Source: a virus
Virus record (IMG/VR): IMGVR_UViG_3300035698_016731
Span: 1-64,000 of that record
Direction: 5' to 3' (one strand)
DNA: 64,000 nt
The position numbers and the translations under genes are program-made. Each line of letters begins with the position of its first letter. The stretch's first letter is position 1. Shown piece after piece: positions 1 to 8,678 of this stretch. The notes beneath the pieces are model-generated. The model was not told the DNA's origin, ran no database searches, and saw only the letters and a list, made by a program, of their open reading frames with translations.

Positions 1-107
1 AAATTGATAAAGATATGCCATATATTCTTTGGGATGGATATTTTAAACCAATAGCCAACGCAGTTCACAAAAAATATCGTAGCGTTAAACGGGAGGCAAC
101 GCCATGA
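1..107 (+). CDS. C-terminal end of an unidentified protein (partial)
   Basis: An open frame enters from the left edge (codons in phase from position 3) and stops at TGA 105-107. It encodes about 34 residues, aromatic and basic, ending in a Lys/Arg-rich tail. The stop overlaps the next ATG (104) as ATGA, the translational coupling seen throughout this phage, which supports it being a real gene end. Nothing in the tail allows a family assignment. Confidence 0.55.
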   Translation, partial: IDKDMPYILWDGYFKPIANAVHKKYRSVKREATP

Positions 108-196
108 AATATCGTGAACAGATTGACATGAAAGGAATTATAGAAAAAGTCAATGTTGAACTAAAAGAAAGAATAGGAATTAAGGATAAGAAATAA
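104..196 (+). CDS. Short hypothetical protein, 30 aa
   Basis: A 30-residue, Lys/Glu-rich frame starts at ATG 104 behind a GGGAGG ribosome binding site (91-96) and overlaps the stop of the preceding gene. It ends just before the promoter at 200. It has no recognisable domain and may be a small regulatory or accessory peptide. Support is the good ribosome binding site and the ATGA overlap only. Confidence 0.45.
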   Translation: MKYREQIDMKGIIEKVNVELKERIGIKDKK

Positions 197-199
197 CAC

Positions 200-228
200 T
201 TTACTTTATTAAAATTACAGAATATAAT
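200..228 (+). promoter_or_regulatory. Sigma70-like promoter, copy 1
   Basis: TTTACT (200-205) lies 17 bases before TATAAT (223-228). The flanks AACAC before the -35 and ACAGAA before the -10 recur almost unchanged at 13042-13070, and similarly at 10135-10163. Three matching copies with identical spacing, each in a short gap before a gene, make this a phage promoter class read by host sigma70-type RNA polymerase. It would drive the helicase-primase operon starting at 280. Confidence 0.8.
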
Positions 229-279
229 TAATTTAGAACTAAAGAGAATAACTACAACGGCTGGAGGCACTGAAGACAT

Positions 280-1620
280 ATGGGATATGACACCTTTGAT
301 TTCACTAAAAAGTTCCAGAAAAAAATACTTAAACTCTTCCTCATAGACCAAGAATTTACCTCTCGCTTTCACTCCCTTGTGAAGTCGAGTTATTTTGAAG
401 ACACCAGTTTAGAATTCATCTATAGTGTCTTTGTAGACTACTTCTCTAAGTACAGCACCCTTCCTTCCAAATCAACCCTTTTCGAAGAACTTCGACATAT
501 AAAAAAAGTAAGAGGGGTTAGTGATGAAGAATTCTCTCTGTACAAAGAAACAACTTTAGCAATCTACCAGATTAAAGTCAAGGATATTAAATTCATAGAA
601 GACAAGATTGTACTGTTTGCAAAAAACCAAGCTATGAAACAATTTGTCCTAGAATCCACCGACCTAGTACTAAGAGGAACTGAGGAGCATTTTATACAAG
701 TGAGAAGTAAGCTAGATGTGGCTCTAGGTGTGGGCAATCACCTCCTAGACACAGGAGTAGACTTCTTTAATCCTAAACAAGTGGACAAGAGGATTGATGA
801 AAGAAAAGAAGGGTTGAGAAAGGATGCAATCCCGACTGGGATAGAAAAGTTGGACGAGTACCTTTTAGGAGGCTTGTGCCCTGAAGAGACTGGAGTAATA
901 GTTGGACCACCAGGCAGAGGAAAGTCTATTTTCCTAATCAATATGGCTAAGACAGCTATCCGATTAGGTCACCATGTTTTTTACTATACTCTTGAACTTT
1001 CAGAGAGGAAGGTATCCAACCGATTTGATTCAGCTCTCTGCCGAGTAACCTATCATAAACTTAATGAATATCCTAAACGTGTACGGAAAAGATTGAAAAC
1101 TCTTTTAGATAAAGCCCATTCCCATTTACAAATTAAATACCTACCATACGAAGAAAGTACCATATTAGATATTAAAGCTCACATGATGAATATGAGAGCA
1201 ACAAAAGGCATAAAACCAGGCATGTTAGTAATAGACTATGGAGACATTATGAGACCATGCCGTTATTCATATAAGGAGAAAAGGCACGAACAAGCTAATG
1301 TCTTCTCAGAAATCTGTGCACTGGGGATAGAAGAGAAGCTCCCTATTTGGACAGGAAGTCAAGCTAACAAAGAATCTATGAAGAAACATCACATAGTGGA
1401 TATGAGCAATATGGCTGAAGCTTTCGCTAAAGCTAATAGGTGTGATGTGGTACTAGGACTGTGCCAAGACCCAGAAGAGAAGGATGATGAGAAAGCTCGG
1501 CTCTTTACTTCAAAGATGCGGGATGTTGAAGATTCAAAACTTATCCCAATAAACTTTTTTAAAGCTAAAATGAATATAACTTATGACCGAGAAAGAGATG
1601 AGGAGGAAGTTGAGAAATGA
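280..1620 (+). CDS. Replicative DNA helicase, DnaB/RecA-fold type
   Basis: A 446-residue helicase of the DnaB-like SF4 group, the ring motor that unwinds the replication fork. The first 150 or so residues are helical, as expected for the primase-contacting N-terminal part. The RecA-fold motor follows: Walker A GPPGRGKS at 209-216, a glutamate in TLELS near 239, and Walker B LVIDYGD at 316-322. It is about the length of bacterial DnaB. GGAGG at 263-267 serves ATG 280. It is the first long gene after promoter copy 1 and is translationally coupled to the next gene, with the primase three genes on. Its partner is probably that primase. Confidence 0.88.
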   Translation: MGYDTFDFTKKFQKKILKLFLIDQEFTSRFHSLVKSSYFEDTSLEFIYSVFVDYFSKYSTLPSKSTLFEELRHIKKVRGVSDEEFSLYKETTLAIYQIKVKDIKFIEDKIVLFAKNQAMKQFVLESTDLVLRGTEEHFIQVRSKLDVALGVGNHLLDTGVDFFNPKQVDKRIDERKEGLRKDAIPTGIEKLDEYLLGGLCPEETGVIVGPPGRGKSIFLINMAKTAIRLGHHVFYYTLELSERKVSNRFDSALCRVTYHKLNEYPKRVRKRLKTLLDKAHSHLQIKYLPYEESTILDIKAHMMNMRATKGIKPGMLVIDYGDIMRPCRYSYKEKRHEQANVFSEICALGIEEKLPIWTGSQANKESMKKHHIVDMSNMAEAFAKANRCDVVLGLCQDPEEKDDEKARLFTSKMRDVEDSKLIPINFFKAKMNITYDRERDEEEVEK

Positions 1621-1874
1621 ACTATAAAGAAATGGACAAGAAACTAAGTGATATTATAGAAACCTCTTTAAAACAAACTGAAGAGATAATAGATATTTTA
1701 AAAAACAGTTCTACAGGAATTAGAGGAATAAAATTCATGCCTGAATCTAAAGTACATCATTGTATTCTATTGAACCAACTAGTAATATTTGCTTATCTCT
1801 CTAAACAAGAAAGAAATATAGCTCAAATGCGATTTGACATGAGTAAAGAAGAGGAGGAGAAAGATGAGTTGTAA
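1617..1874 (+). CDS. Hypothetical protein, 85 aa, between helicase and primase
   Basis: An 85-residue, largely helical and charged protein with an acidic C-terminal tail. ATG 1617 overlaps the helicase stop as ATGA and the end overlaps the next gene by 11 bases, so it is part of the helicase-primase operon. No catalytic motif is visible. Position would fit a helicase loader or primosome accessory, but this is only a guess from context. Confidence 0.7.
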   Translation: MNYKEMDKKLSDIIETSLKQTEEIIDILKNSSTGIRGIKFMPESKVHHCILLNQLVIFAYLSKQERNIAQMRFDMSKEEEEKDEL

Positions 1875-2055
1875 AGAATGTAATGAATTTCAACAAACCC
1901 TGAACTCTTATTTCTATAGATGGAAAAATGCTAATGTAGAAATAAGAGGTTGTCAGGAGCATGTGAAAGAAGTAATGGATGTTCTAAATGGAATTCAAAA
2001 AGAACCTCTTTTTAAAAGTACAGAAATTCTTAAAAGGCTTTCAGATGAACATTAA
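1864..2055 (+). CDS. Hypothetical protein, 63 aa
   Basis: A 63-residue protein with an N-terminal CxxC pair (C3, C6) and a later cysteine, otherwise helical. It overlaps both neighbours (start inside the previous gene, end 11 bases inside the primase gene), and an AGGAGGAG-like site in the upstream coding region provides its ribosome binding site. Function unknown; the gene arrangement ties it to the replisome operon. Confidence 0.65.
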   Translation: MSCKECNEFQQTLNSYFYRWKNANVEIRGCQEHVKEVMDVLNGIQKEPLFKSTEILKRLSDEH

Positions 2056-3031
2056 AAGATTTCTTTTGAAGAGATACCCTGTTGAGAGAGTAGACTATCT
2101 TTGGGCAGGAAACTATGAAGAAATGAGACTACAATGTCCTTTCTGTGGAGATGACAGAGAATTTCATTTCTATATAAATCTAAGGTCTGGACGGTGGCAA
2201 TGCTTTAGATGTGCAGAGAGAGGAAATTCTGTCTACACTTTCATAAAGAAGATTGAACCAGACCGATACAAGAAGCTTCTTGAACAATATCGGAAAGCTC
2301 AACAAGATACTTCCCTCTCTACAATAGACAGTAGCTTAAAGAAGCATGTAGAGAGTATGTTTAGAGGAAAAGAAGAACTCCCCCCGCCAAAGCTCGACAA
2401 TGTACCCTTAGAGACTAAGGTGATTATGGAGGATTCACTGCCCTGTAAATATCTAAAAAAGAGAAGCATCACACTCCGAATGACAAAGAAATATAAACTA
2501 TGTTATACAATAAAAGGACAACTCGCTTTCCGAATTATAATTCCATTTTTTGAAGACAAACAACTTGTTTACTATTTAGGAAGAACTTATATAAATGGAA
2601 AGCCTAAAATCTTGAACCCATTCAAGAATAGTTCAATAAAAGGGAAAAATGAAGTATTATATAATTATGATTCTTTACAAAACAGAGGAGAAGCATGTAT
2701 AGTCGAAGGAGTGTTTGATTGTATAACTGTAGACCAAATTATGCCTACAGTAGCTTTATGTGGTAAAACTATAAGTAAGAAACAGGTATCTATGCTTTTA
2801 AAGAAGAGACTGGAGCATCTTTACTTGTTTCTCGATTCAGATACTGAAGGGGAAAGTGATGAACTATACAAGAGACTTAGAGGGTACTTTGATATAAGTA
2901 TGATTGTATTAAAAAAAGATGACCCCAATTCTATAGGAATATCTGAATGTGCTAGACTTATTAAAGAAAGCAAGAAGATTGACTACAAGAGTTATATTGA
3001 GCACAAGATGAGATTGAAACTCAAACAGTGA
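2045..3031 (+). CDS. DNA primase, DnaG-like (zinc finger + TOPRIM)
   Basis: A 328-residue primase that would make RNA primers at the fork. A CHC2-type zinc-binding domain comes first, with C31-x2-C34 and C53-x2-C56. The TOPRIM domain shows its conserved glutamate in EGVFD (221-225) and the metal-binding DSD motif (264-266). It is shorter than bacterial DnaG and lacks an obvious C-terminal helicase-binding domain, as is common for phage primases. The start at 2045 is preferred over an in-frame ATG at 1988 because it has AAAAGG at 2032-2037 and the usual short overlap with the gene before. Confidence 0.88.
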   Translation: MNIKRFLLKRYPVERVDYLWAGNYEEMRLQCPFCGDDREFHFYINLRSGRWQCFRCAERGNSVYTFIKKIEPDRYKKLLEQYRKAQQDTSLSTIDSSLKKHVESMFRGKEELPPPKLDNVPLETKVIMEDSLPCKYLKKRSITLRMTKKYKLCYTIKGQLAFRIIIPFFEDKQLVYYLGRTYINGKPKILNPFKNSSIKGKNEVLYNYDSLQNRGEACIVEGVFDCITVDQIMPTVALCGKTISKKQVSMLLKKRLEHLYLFLDSDTEGESDELYKRLRGYFDISMIVLKKDDPNSIGISECARLIKESKKIDYKSYIEHKMRLKLKQ

Positions 3032-3045
3032 AGGAGAAAGACACC

Positions 3046-3303
3046 ATGGAATTAAGCACGCATGAGTATGATGAAATAGCTCTCCGTCTTCAAGGATTGA
3101 TGGATGAGTTATATGAAGAGATGGATAATGATGGAGTAGAAAATGCAAGTACTATTCTTTCTGAAAAGGAAGCTTTTGTACTGGAAGATACCCTAAAAGC
3201 AGAGCAAGAAAAATTAGAAAGTAGACTGAAAATCATAAAACGAATTCGAGAAGAGTTGAAAAATGCTCCAGACCTTTGTGGAGAAAAACCTCTTTCTCAT
3301 TGA
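3046..3303 (+). CDS. Hypothetical coiled-coil protein, 85 aa
   Basis: An 85-residue acidic protein whose second half is a Lys/Glu/Leu-rich helix likely to form a coiled coil. AAGGAG at 3031-3036, nine bases before ATG 3046, decides this start over an in-frame GTG at 3028. It lies directly behind primase. No domain recognised. Confidence 0.65.
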   Translation: MELSTHEYDEIALRLQGLMDELYEEMDNDGVENASTILSEKEAFVLEDTLKAEQEKLESRLKIIKRIREELKNAPDLCGEKPLSH

Positions 3304-3312
3304 GAGGGTGAT

Positions 3313-3966
3313 ATGCTGGAAAATTTAGATAGAAAGTTAGAAGAAGATTTATGCACCAACCATGGATTCATCAAACAGGAAGTAAAGGAACTTTTAACTT
3401 GTATTAATTATCATTGTGGAACTAAACAGTGGCCACAACATTATGCTCTTAACTATGAGGAGATGAAAAGCAAATGTCTCTTACTCTTGGTGAAAGAATA
3501 TCCTAGATACAAAGGACACAGAAAACGGAAACGAGTCAATGGAATGAAATGGTTAATTATACACTATATAAAATCCTTACGAATGCCTTTTAGGACTCTT
3601 AAAAGAACTCCACACCATACTATTTCTTCCCATGGGATGTGGATAAATAGACATAAAATGAATGGTAAGAGTATTTATGATGGAAAGAGAAGGATGTATG
3701 TGAGAGAATTTAGAGAATATGTTCTTTGCTATGCTTCTCCAAAAACAAGTAATTTATATATGAATATGATTAACTTTTTTGCAGGAGAGGATAGGAAGTA
3801 TGGTTTAAAGAGAGACTTAGAGAACCATATGGGTTGTAGAAGAAAAGGATTGGAAACTCAATTGAAAGAACTAAAATGCCTGTTTAAAAATTATTTTATG
3901 ATTTCGAAAGATTTTTCAGAAAATTCAGAAGAAAAACTTTATTATAATAGTAGAGAAAATAATTAA
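3313..3966 (+). CDS. Hypothetical basic protein, 217 aa
   Basis: A 217-residue, Lys/Arg- and His-rich protein of mixed helical character. A basic segment around residues 70-105 suggests nucleic acid binding, although no helix-turn-helix or zinc motif can be drawn with confidence. The start at ATG 3313 follows GAGAGGGTG. It sits between the primase operon and nucleotide-metabolism genes. A divergent sigma-like or DNA-binding regulator is conceivable but not supported by a clear motif. Confidence 0.65.
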   Translation: MLENLDRKLEEDLCTNHGFIKQEVKELLTCINYHCGTKQWPQHYALNYEEMKSKCLLLLVKEYPRYKGHRKRKRVNGMKWLIIHYIKSLRMPFRTLKRTPHHTISSHGMWINRHKMNGKSIYDGKRRMYVREFREYVLCYASPKTSNLYMNMINFFAGEDRKYGLKRDLENHMGCRRKGLETQLKELKCLFKNYFMISKDFSENSEEKLYYNSRENN

Positions 3967-3989
3967 CCCCAAAAAGGAAGGAGGAAAAG

Positions 3990-4502
3990 ATGGGCAAAAG
4001 CAAGAAAGAGCTTGAGCAAGATGTGCTAGATGATGATAATGAAGATGACTGTTTCGGCAATTATCTAGCAAGTGATGAAGCATGCCAAGAGTGTGTTGAT
4101 GCGGAGAAGTGTAAGAAAGGAAAAGAAGAACCTAAGAAAAAGGAGTCCAAAGTGGCAAAGAAAGAAGAGAAGAAAGAAACAGAAGTTAAAGCTAAGTCTA
4201 CAAAGACAAAAGCTAAAGCAGAATCGAAAATAACATATCCAACTATCAATGGAGCTATTTCTCCATTTAAAGAAGGAACAACAGCTTTCATAGTCTTCAA
4301 GACTATTGTAGATAAAAAGAAAGCAACTCTGGACAGAATTATTGGAGCTATAGAGAAAAGTGGCTTGAAATGTTCTGACCCAGCTAATCGTGCAAAGAAA
4401 GTAGCTAATGTATTAGTTACTGCTTCTTATGCAGGGATTAAACCTAAGACATTTATCAAAAGTGAATCTAAAGGAAAGATTTCTTACGAATATGTTGGAT
4501 AA
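3990..4502 (+). CDS. Cys-motif protein with Lys/Glu linker, 170 aa
   Basis: Three parts are visible: an acidic N-terminus, a small cysteine cluster (C21, C32, C35, C41) that could bind a metal, and a long Lys/Glu/Ala linker (about 43-85) before a compact C-terminal domain. The C-terminal part, ending in a predicted helix-loop-strand unit, may be a winged-helix-like DNA binder. GGAAGGAGG precedes ATG 3990. The architecture of two small domains on a charged tether suggests a scaffold or nucleic-acid-binding protein. Function unknown. Confidence 0.7.
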   Translation: MGKSKKELEQDVLDDDNEDDCFGNYLASDEACQECVDAEKCKKGKEEPKKKESKVAKKEEKKETEVKAKSTKTKAKAESKITYPTINGAISPFKEGTTAFIVFKTIVDKKKATLDRIIGAIEKSGLKCSDPANRAKKVANVLVTASYAGIKPKTFIKSESKGKISYEYVG

Positions 4503-5331
4503 TCCTAAAATCATTATCTGTGGGTGTGGAGCAAGTGCTTCCATAGCTAAGCACTACTTTCCTGAATCTATGGTTATAGGGAAAGTGACCTCACCCACAT
4601 ATAATTTCGGTCTACATTATTTACATAGACCTTTAGAAGATATTTTTGAAATGCAAAAGATAAAAGTAGAAACAACAATAGATTTTGAACCAGTTACAAA
4701 AGAAGGAATTGAGCGATATAAAAAATCTGTATATGGAGATACTTGGGAAGAGCATACAAATAAAGAAGGACAATTTCCAGTTGGTGTAACTTATGGGTGG
4801 CTAATAAAAGGAGATAAGAAACCTTTGAAAGTAGATAGAGATGGAATGATACAGCATATTGATATATATAAAAAGACTATTGAAGTTGGTAGCTCTACAT
4901 ACTTCTATGATGTCCTAATAAATACTATACCTTTAAATATTTTTGCTGAGTTGATTGGAATAAAAATGGTAAATGATTTCCAACATTCTCCTATCTGTAT
5001 ACACCAAAGAGTCTGTCTTAGAACCGATAAGTGTGACCCTTACTTGTGGACTAATTATGATACTAAATATGAATATTATAGATATACAAAACTTTTTAAT
5101 GATAATAAAATATTTGAAACAAAAGAACATATCGGAGACTGCTTGGATGGAGTAGTAACTCTGAGACCAGGAAAAATCTTGAACTCAGGAGATTATAATA
5201 ATCTACTACAAAATCTTTTTAGAAAAGAAGTATATAGTGTTGGAAGATATGCTCAATGGGACAGCTCAGTACTATTGCACAATGTTGATGATAGAGTGAG
5301 GACTATAAAGGATATGCTCAATGAATTTTAA
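4492..5331 (+). CDS. Rossmann-fold, FAD-dependent oxidoreductase-like protein
   Basis: A 279-residue protein opening with a beta-strand and GxGxSAS loop (GCGASAS near residue 11), a dinucleotide-binding Rossmann signature. A later segment (near 165-180) reads like the 'VINTIP' strand of amine oxidase, UDP-galactopyranose mutase and protoporphyrinogen oxidase relatives. The start at 4492 is chosen because AAAGGAAAG lies 14 bases before it and the upstream in-frame extension only overlaps the previous gene. It is two genes before ThyX, itself an FAD enzyme, but a shared pathway is only inference. Substrate unknown. Confidence 0.6.
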   Translation: MLDNPKIIICGCGASASIAKHYFPESMVIGKVTSPTYNFGLHYLHRPLEDIFEMQKIKVETTIDFEPVTKEGIERYKKSVYGDTWEEHTNKEGQFPVGVTYGWLIKGDKKPLKVDRDGMIQHIDIYKKTIEVGSSTYFYDVLINTIPLNIFAELIGIKMVNDFQHSPICIHQRVCLRTDKCDPYLWTNYDTKYEYYRYTKLFNDNKIFETKEHIGDCLDGVVTLRPGKILNSGDYNNLLQNLFRKEVYSVGRYAQWDSSVLLHNVDDRVRTIKDMLNEF

Positions 5332-6265
5332 AGATATGTGGAAAGAACAAAAGAAATTTAATAAAATCTTCATTCCCAATTTAGATAGTCTAACAGAAGA
5401 AGAAAGAAATCAATTCACTAAAGACTATGCTATGAGTATCATGGGAGAAGTCGGAGAGTTAATGAAACAAATTAACTGGAAACTTCACCGAAGAGAGATT
5501 AAGGAATACAATAAGGATAATATTGTAGAAGAAATAGTGGACTTGTTCAAATATACTATGTCTCTAGCAGTACTATGGTGTGATAATTCTGATGAGTTTT
5601 TAGAAGAAAATTATAAGAAGTCTGTTATCAATCAACAAAGGTATGTCCAAGAATTCATTTCTACTTATAAAGACTGCTGTGTAATAGATATTGATGGAGT
5701 TCTAGCTCAATATAGAAAAGGATTTATTGAGTTTATAAATAAAGAAACAGGAAACTCTTTCAAAGAAGAAGATACAGAGAGATATGATTTTTGGATAGAC
5801 TTAAAAATTAATGCTAAAGATTGGCGTGTACTTAAAGAGAAATTCCGAAAGACAGGAGTTAAGAGACAACTAGAAACTTATAGGGGAGCCAGCACATTAA
5901 CAAAATGCTTAAAAGCTTGGGGATATTCGATAGTTATAGTTACTGCTCGTCCAGTACGGAAATATAAAAGAGTTGCTAGAGATACATTGTTCTGGCTTAG
6001 AGATAAAAATATACAATTCGATTCCTTAGTTTTTACTGAGAATAAGCTAGAGGGATTGATTGATATGAAGATTCCTTTTGAAAATATAAAGTTTGCAATA
6101 GAAGATGATTTAGGAAATGCTAAGAGATTTGCTTCTTGTGGAGTACTTACTTACCTTATAGACCAGTCCTATAATCAATGTGAAAATTTAGATACAAATA
6201 TCTGCCGAATGAAAAATTTAAGTAAAATTACTGGAGAACTACAATATATCAATAACCTAATATAA
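5321..6265 (+). CDS. MazG-like pyrophosphohydrolase fused to HAD-type phosphatase
   Basis: Two enzymes in one 314-residue chain. Residues about 1-105 show the all-alpha NTP pyrophosphatase (MazG/dUTPase-2) pattern: GEVGE at 42-46 and EEIVD at 70-74, the Mg-binding carboxylates. Residues about 115-290 are a HAD-fold phosphatase: DIDG at 123-126 (motif I), TAR at 208-210 (motif II) and EDD at 261-263 (motif IV). The fusion would convert an NTP or dNTP to the monophosphate and then to the nucleoside, or clear ppGpp-like or dUTP-like nucleotides. The start overlaps the previous stop by 11 bases and ThyX follows at once. Confidence 0.8.
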   Translation: MNFKDMWKEQKKFNKIFIPNLDSLTEEERNQFTKDYAMSIMGEVGELMKQINWKLHRREIKEYNKDNIVEEIVDLFKYTMSLAVLWCDNSDEFLEENYKKSVINQQRYVQEFISTYKDCCVIDIDGVLAQYRKGFIEFINKETGNSFKEEDTERYDFWIDLKINAKDWRVLKEKFRKTGVKRQLETYRGASTLTKCLKAWGYSIVIVTARPVRKYKRVARDTLFWLRDKNIQFDSLVFTENKLEGLIDMKIPFENIKFAIEDDLGNAKRFASCGVLTYLIDQSYNQCENLDTNICRMKNLSKITGELQYINNLI

Positions 6266-6274
6266 GGAGGAAGT

Positions 6275-7288
6275 ATGAACAAAAATCACAGACCAGTAGC
6301 AAATTTTAAAGGGGAAATACCAAGAACTGAAATAAAGTATGGAGTAGATGATATAAAAGTAACTTTGGATGCCTTTGGACCAGAGAATCCTTACTGGCAT
6401 CTTCTTAGAGAGATACAAAGCACTTGGGGAGATAAGCCTTTTCCTACTCCTGAATTTAGTGAAGACCTTAGAGATTTCACTAAAGAAGAAATGACTCTCA
6501 TAAAAGATTGCATAAGGGGAAAGAGTTTGGGGCAGTGTCTGGAAGCTATAACTACTATGTGGACTATTGAAGGAATAAGTAGAGCTTGTACCCATCAGTT
6601 AGTTCGGACTAGGATTGGAGCAGGCTTTATGCAACAAGGTGGTAGGAACAACGACTGGAGACATCAGAGCTGGCGTATGCCTGAAGCTCTAGTAAGAATA
6701 TGTGAGCCAGAACCAACTACAGTGTTTGGACTAAAGGATTGTGTAGTAGATGAAGAACCAATAAAGAACTTAGAAAAAATCTATGGAAAGGATATGAAAG
6801 GAATTATCCGAGAATATTTAGAAGTTGGAAAATATTTATATGCAAGCCTAGTAGATGCAGGACTTGCTTATCAAGATGCTCGTAGACTTTTGCCTATAGG
6901 AACTACTACTTGGATACATGCAAACTATTCCTTTGCTACTTTAAAGAATTTGTTAGCTAATAGGTTGGAGTTCTGTATGGATTGGGAAATAAATGCTGTA
7001 GCTCAATTGATGGTAAGAGAAGTAAAGATGAAGATGCCTGAACTTTTCGGTAATTCTCTAAAGAGCCATAGTGATAAGCTGAGAAGAGCTGCATTTGCAG
7101 ACCATGTAGATGACTTTCCTCCTGACCAGAAATATCCATTCCCTTGGAGACAAAGTGAGAGGACTCATAGACCTGAACAACACCCTTTCTTTGTACTTAA
7201 AGAATCATCTCTTGCTGGTGGACCAATAGAATGGATTAAGACTGATGGCATATATCCTGATAGACCAAGAGGAGAGATTACAAAATAA
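6275..7288 (+). CDS. thyX: Flavin-dependent thymidylate synthase ThyX
   Basis: A 337-residue FAD- and folate-dependent enzyme that methylates dUMP to dTMP. The ThyX core is seen around residues 107-135 (HQLVRTRIGAGF followed by QQGGR), and a second conserved block at about 205-250 carries the LPIGTTT and NLLANR segments that bind dUMP and FAD. The canonical RHRxxS box is altered to RTRIGA, so it belongs to a divergent branch. AAGGAGG at 6264-6270 precedes the ATG. It forms a nucleotide-supply group with the MazG-HAD fusion. Confidence 0.85.
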   Translation: MNKNHRPVANFKGEIPRTEIKYGVDDIKVTLDAFGPENPYWHLLREIQSTWGDKPFPTPEFSEDLRDFTKEEMTLIKDCIRGKSLGQCLEAITTMWTIEGISRACTHQLVRTRIGAGFMQQGGRNNDWRHQSWRMPEALVRICEPEPTTVFGLKDCVVDEEPIKNLEKIYGKDMKGIIREYLEVGKYLYASLVDAGLAYQDARRLLPIGTTTWIHANYSFATLKNLLANRLEFCMDWEINAVAQLMVREVKMKMPELFGNSLKSHSDKLRRAAFADHVDDFPPDQKYPFPWRQSERTHRPEQHPFFVLKESSLAGGPIEWIKTDGIYPDRPRGEITK

Positions 7289-7533
7289 TGGCTGAGATTA
7301 AACAAGGAAAATTCAAAGGCACTCAAGTAGAACTTTGTCAATGGTGTAATGATTGGATGAGTGTAAATATGCCTGATGGTGAAGCTAAGATTTATTCACC
7401 TGCTGCACTTTGGTATACAGAAGAAGAGTTTTGGAATATTCTTCATAGCAAAGACTTTCCTCATTTGAAAAAGTTTTATAATGAGGATGTGCGAAATGGT
7501 CGATTAACTTTTGTTAAGATAAAATGGACATAA
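7288..7533 (+). CDS. Hypothetical protein, 81 aa
   Basis: An 81-residue protein rich in Trp and Lys with a CxxC pair near residues 17-20. The ATG shares a base with the thyX stop codon (TAATG), which indicates translational coupling to thyX. No known family recognised. Confidence 0.65.
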   Translation: MAEIKQGKFKGTQVELCQWCNDWMSVNMPDGEAKIYSPAALWYTEEEFWNILHSKDFPHLKKFYNEDVRNGRLTFVKIKWT

Positions 7534-7561
7534 GTAACCAGATAAAGGAGTTGGAGAAAGA

Positions 7562-7741
7562 ATGGAAATAATGGTTAATAATATAGTGGTTGATATTGAA
7601 AAGCATGACCGAATAGTAACTCAACCTACTAGACGGAATGCTCACCCAAAAATGGACCAAGGCTGGATACCTGCTTTTGTAAAAGTATATAGAACTAAAG
7701 ATAGTGTTGAGAACTTGGTCCATGAACTTAAAGGAGAGTAA
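7562..7741 (+). CDS. Small hypothetical protein, 59 aa
   Basis: A 59-residue frame starting at ATG 7562 behind AAAGGAG (7544-7550); a second in-frame ATG at 7571 is an alternative start. The last codons carry another AAAGGAG, which may serve a 14-codon GTG frame (7743-7787) or simply belong to this gene. No domain recognised. Codon use resembles its neighbours. Confidence 0.5.
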   Translation: MEIMVNNIVVDIEKHDRIVTQPTRRNAHPKMDQGWIPAFVKVYRTKDSVENLVHELKGE

Positions 7742-7803
7742 AGTGAAGATAGAACATGGTACATTAATGGAAAACAAGCACCCATAAAGTAAAGGAGAGG
7801 GAG

Positions 7804-8019
7804 ATGACTGAGGTAACATATAAATCTCAAAGTATGATGTTTCGTATTGTTTGGGCAGATAAGAACTCTAAAGAAGAAAAGCTTTGGCAAGTAAATAGAC
7901 AGCTAAAAGATATAGGCTGTACTGTCTTCAGAGTAGAAAGACTACATGAGCCAGAGGAGTGCTGTGAAAAAGAATTCTCTGATAAGAAAGTTAGCAAAGA
8001 AGATAATCTGGACAAATGA
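7804..8019 (+). CDS. Hypothetical protein, 71 aa
   Basis: A 71-residue charged protein with a cysteine pair near residues 53-54 and an acidic tail. AAAGGAGAGGGAG lies directly before ATG 7804, a very strong ribosome binding site. Its 3' end overlaps the next frame by about 70 bases. Function unknown. Confidence 0.6.
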   Translation: MTEVTYKSQSMMFRIVWADKNSKEEKLWQVNRQLKDIGCTVFRVERLHEPEECCEKEFSDKKVSKEDNLDK

Positions 8020-8164
8020 GACTTTCGGATTCTGTCTTATAAAACTTGACCGCAAAGATGATATTATTCTTAATGGAAGAGTAGCTACTGATGAATATTG
8101 TAGAGCTAAGAAAGTTGCTGAAATGGTATATGATGAACTAATGAAGGTGATGAAAGATGAGTGA
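7946..8164 (+). CDS. Hypothetical protein, 72 aa
   Basis: A basic N-terminus followed by a short mixed alpha/beta region. The start is uncertain: ATG 7946 has little ribosome binding site, while GTG 7964 has AGAGGAG (7953-7959) four bases before it and would give 66 residues with less overlap. The end overlaps the next ATG at 8157. No domain recognised. Confidence 0.5.
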   Translation: MSQRSAVKKNSLIRKLAKKIIWTNETFGFCLIKLDRKDDIILNGRVATDEYCRAKKVAEMVYDELMKVMKDE

Positions 8165-8678
8165 AGATAATGGAATTGGATGTGGTACTATTATTACAGT
8201 TATTATAATTTTTAATTTGGTTAGTGGTGCTTTTAAATCTGATGTAAAGATTGATAAAAAAGTTATTGTTGGTTCAATAAAGGAAGTAGCTACTTTTGCA
8301 AAAACATTAGCTAGTCCTGATATAGATAAAATAGTTGAGAAAGTTCAAGAAGAGGAAGGTGCAAAAGTAGCTCAGATGATAGCAGATGAGAGAAAAGAAG
8401 TAGCTACTCTTGCAAAAACATTAGGAAAAGGTGCTGATGGTGGAGATGGGGTAGCTTTTGAAGTATATAGAAAAGCTAGTGAAGGTGATTCACATATAGC
8501 CATATATGAGGAAGAGGGAAAGAATGTGACAATTGAGTTGAATAATAGAGCAAGGGAATATTATGCAAGTGAAGATAAGATTAAGATAAAATTAAATAAG
8601 GAGGAAATCAGTGAAAATGAGAGCAGTATTGTTGATGATTTGGTTTGTAGGACAGATGGCGGGTTTGCTGTTGATTAA
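8157..8678 (+). CDS. Small membrane-anchored protein with internal repeat
   Basis: A 173-residue protein with one N-terminal hydrophobic helix (about residues 9-26) and a long charged, helical C-terminal region, so probably a single-pass membrane protein. A short motif, KEVATxAKTL, occurs twice (near 42 and 80), showing an internal duplication. Its last 68 bases overlap, in another frame, the start of a lipoprotein gene. No enzyme motif. Confidence 0.65.
   Translation: MSEDNGIGCGTIITVIIIFNLVSGAFKSDVKIDKKVIVGSIKEVATFAKTLASPDIDKIVEKVQEEEGAKVAQMIADERKEVATLAKTLGKGADGGDGVAFEVYRKASEGDSHIAIYEEEGKNVTIELNNRAREYYASEDKIKIKLNKEEISENESSIVDDLVCRTDGGFAVD

Noticed and set aside
7743-7787. 14-codon GTG frame behind AAAGGAG
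   Set aside because: Too short to support as a gene; the ribosome binding site lies inside the preceding gene's final codons.
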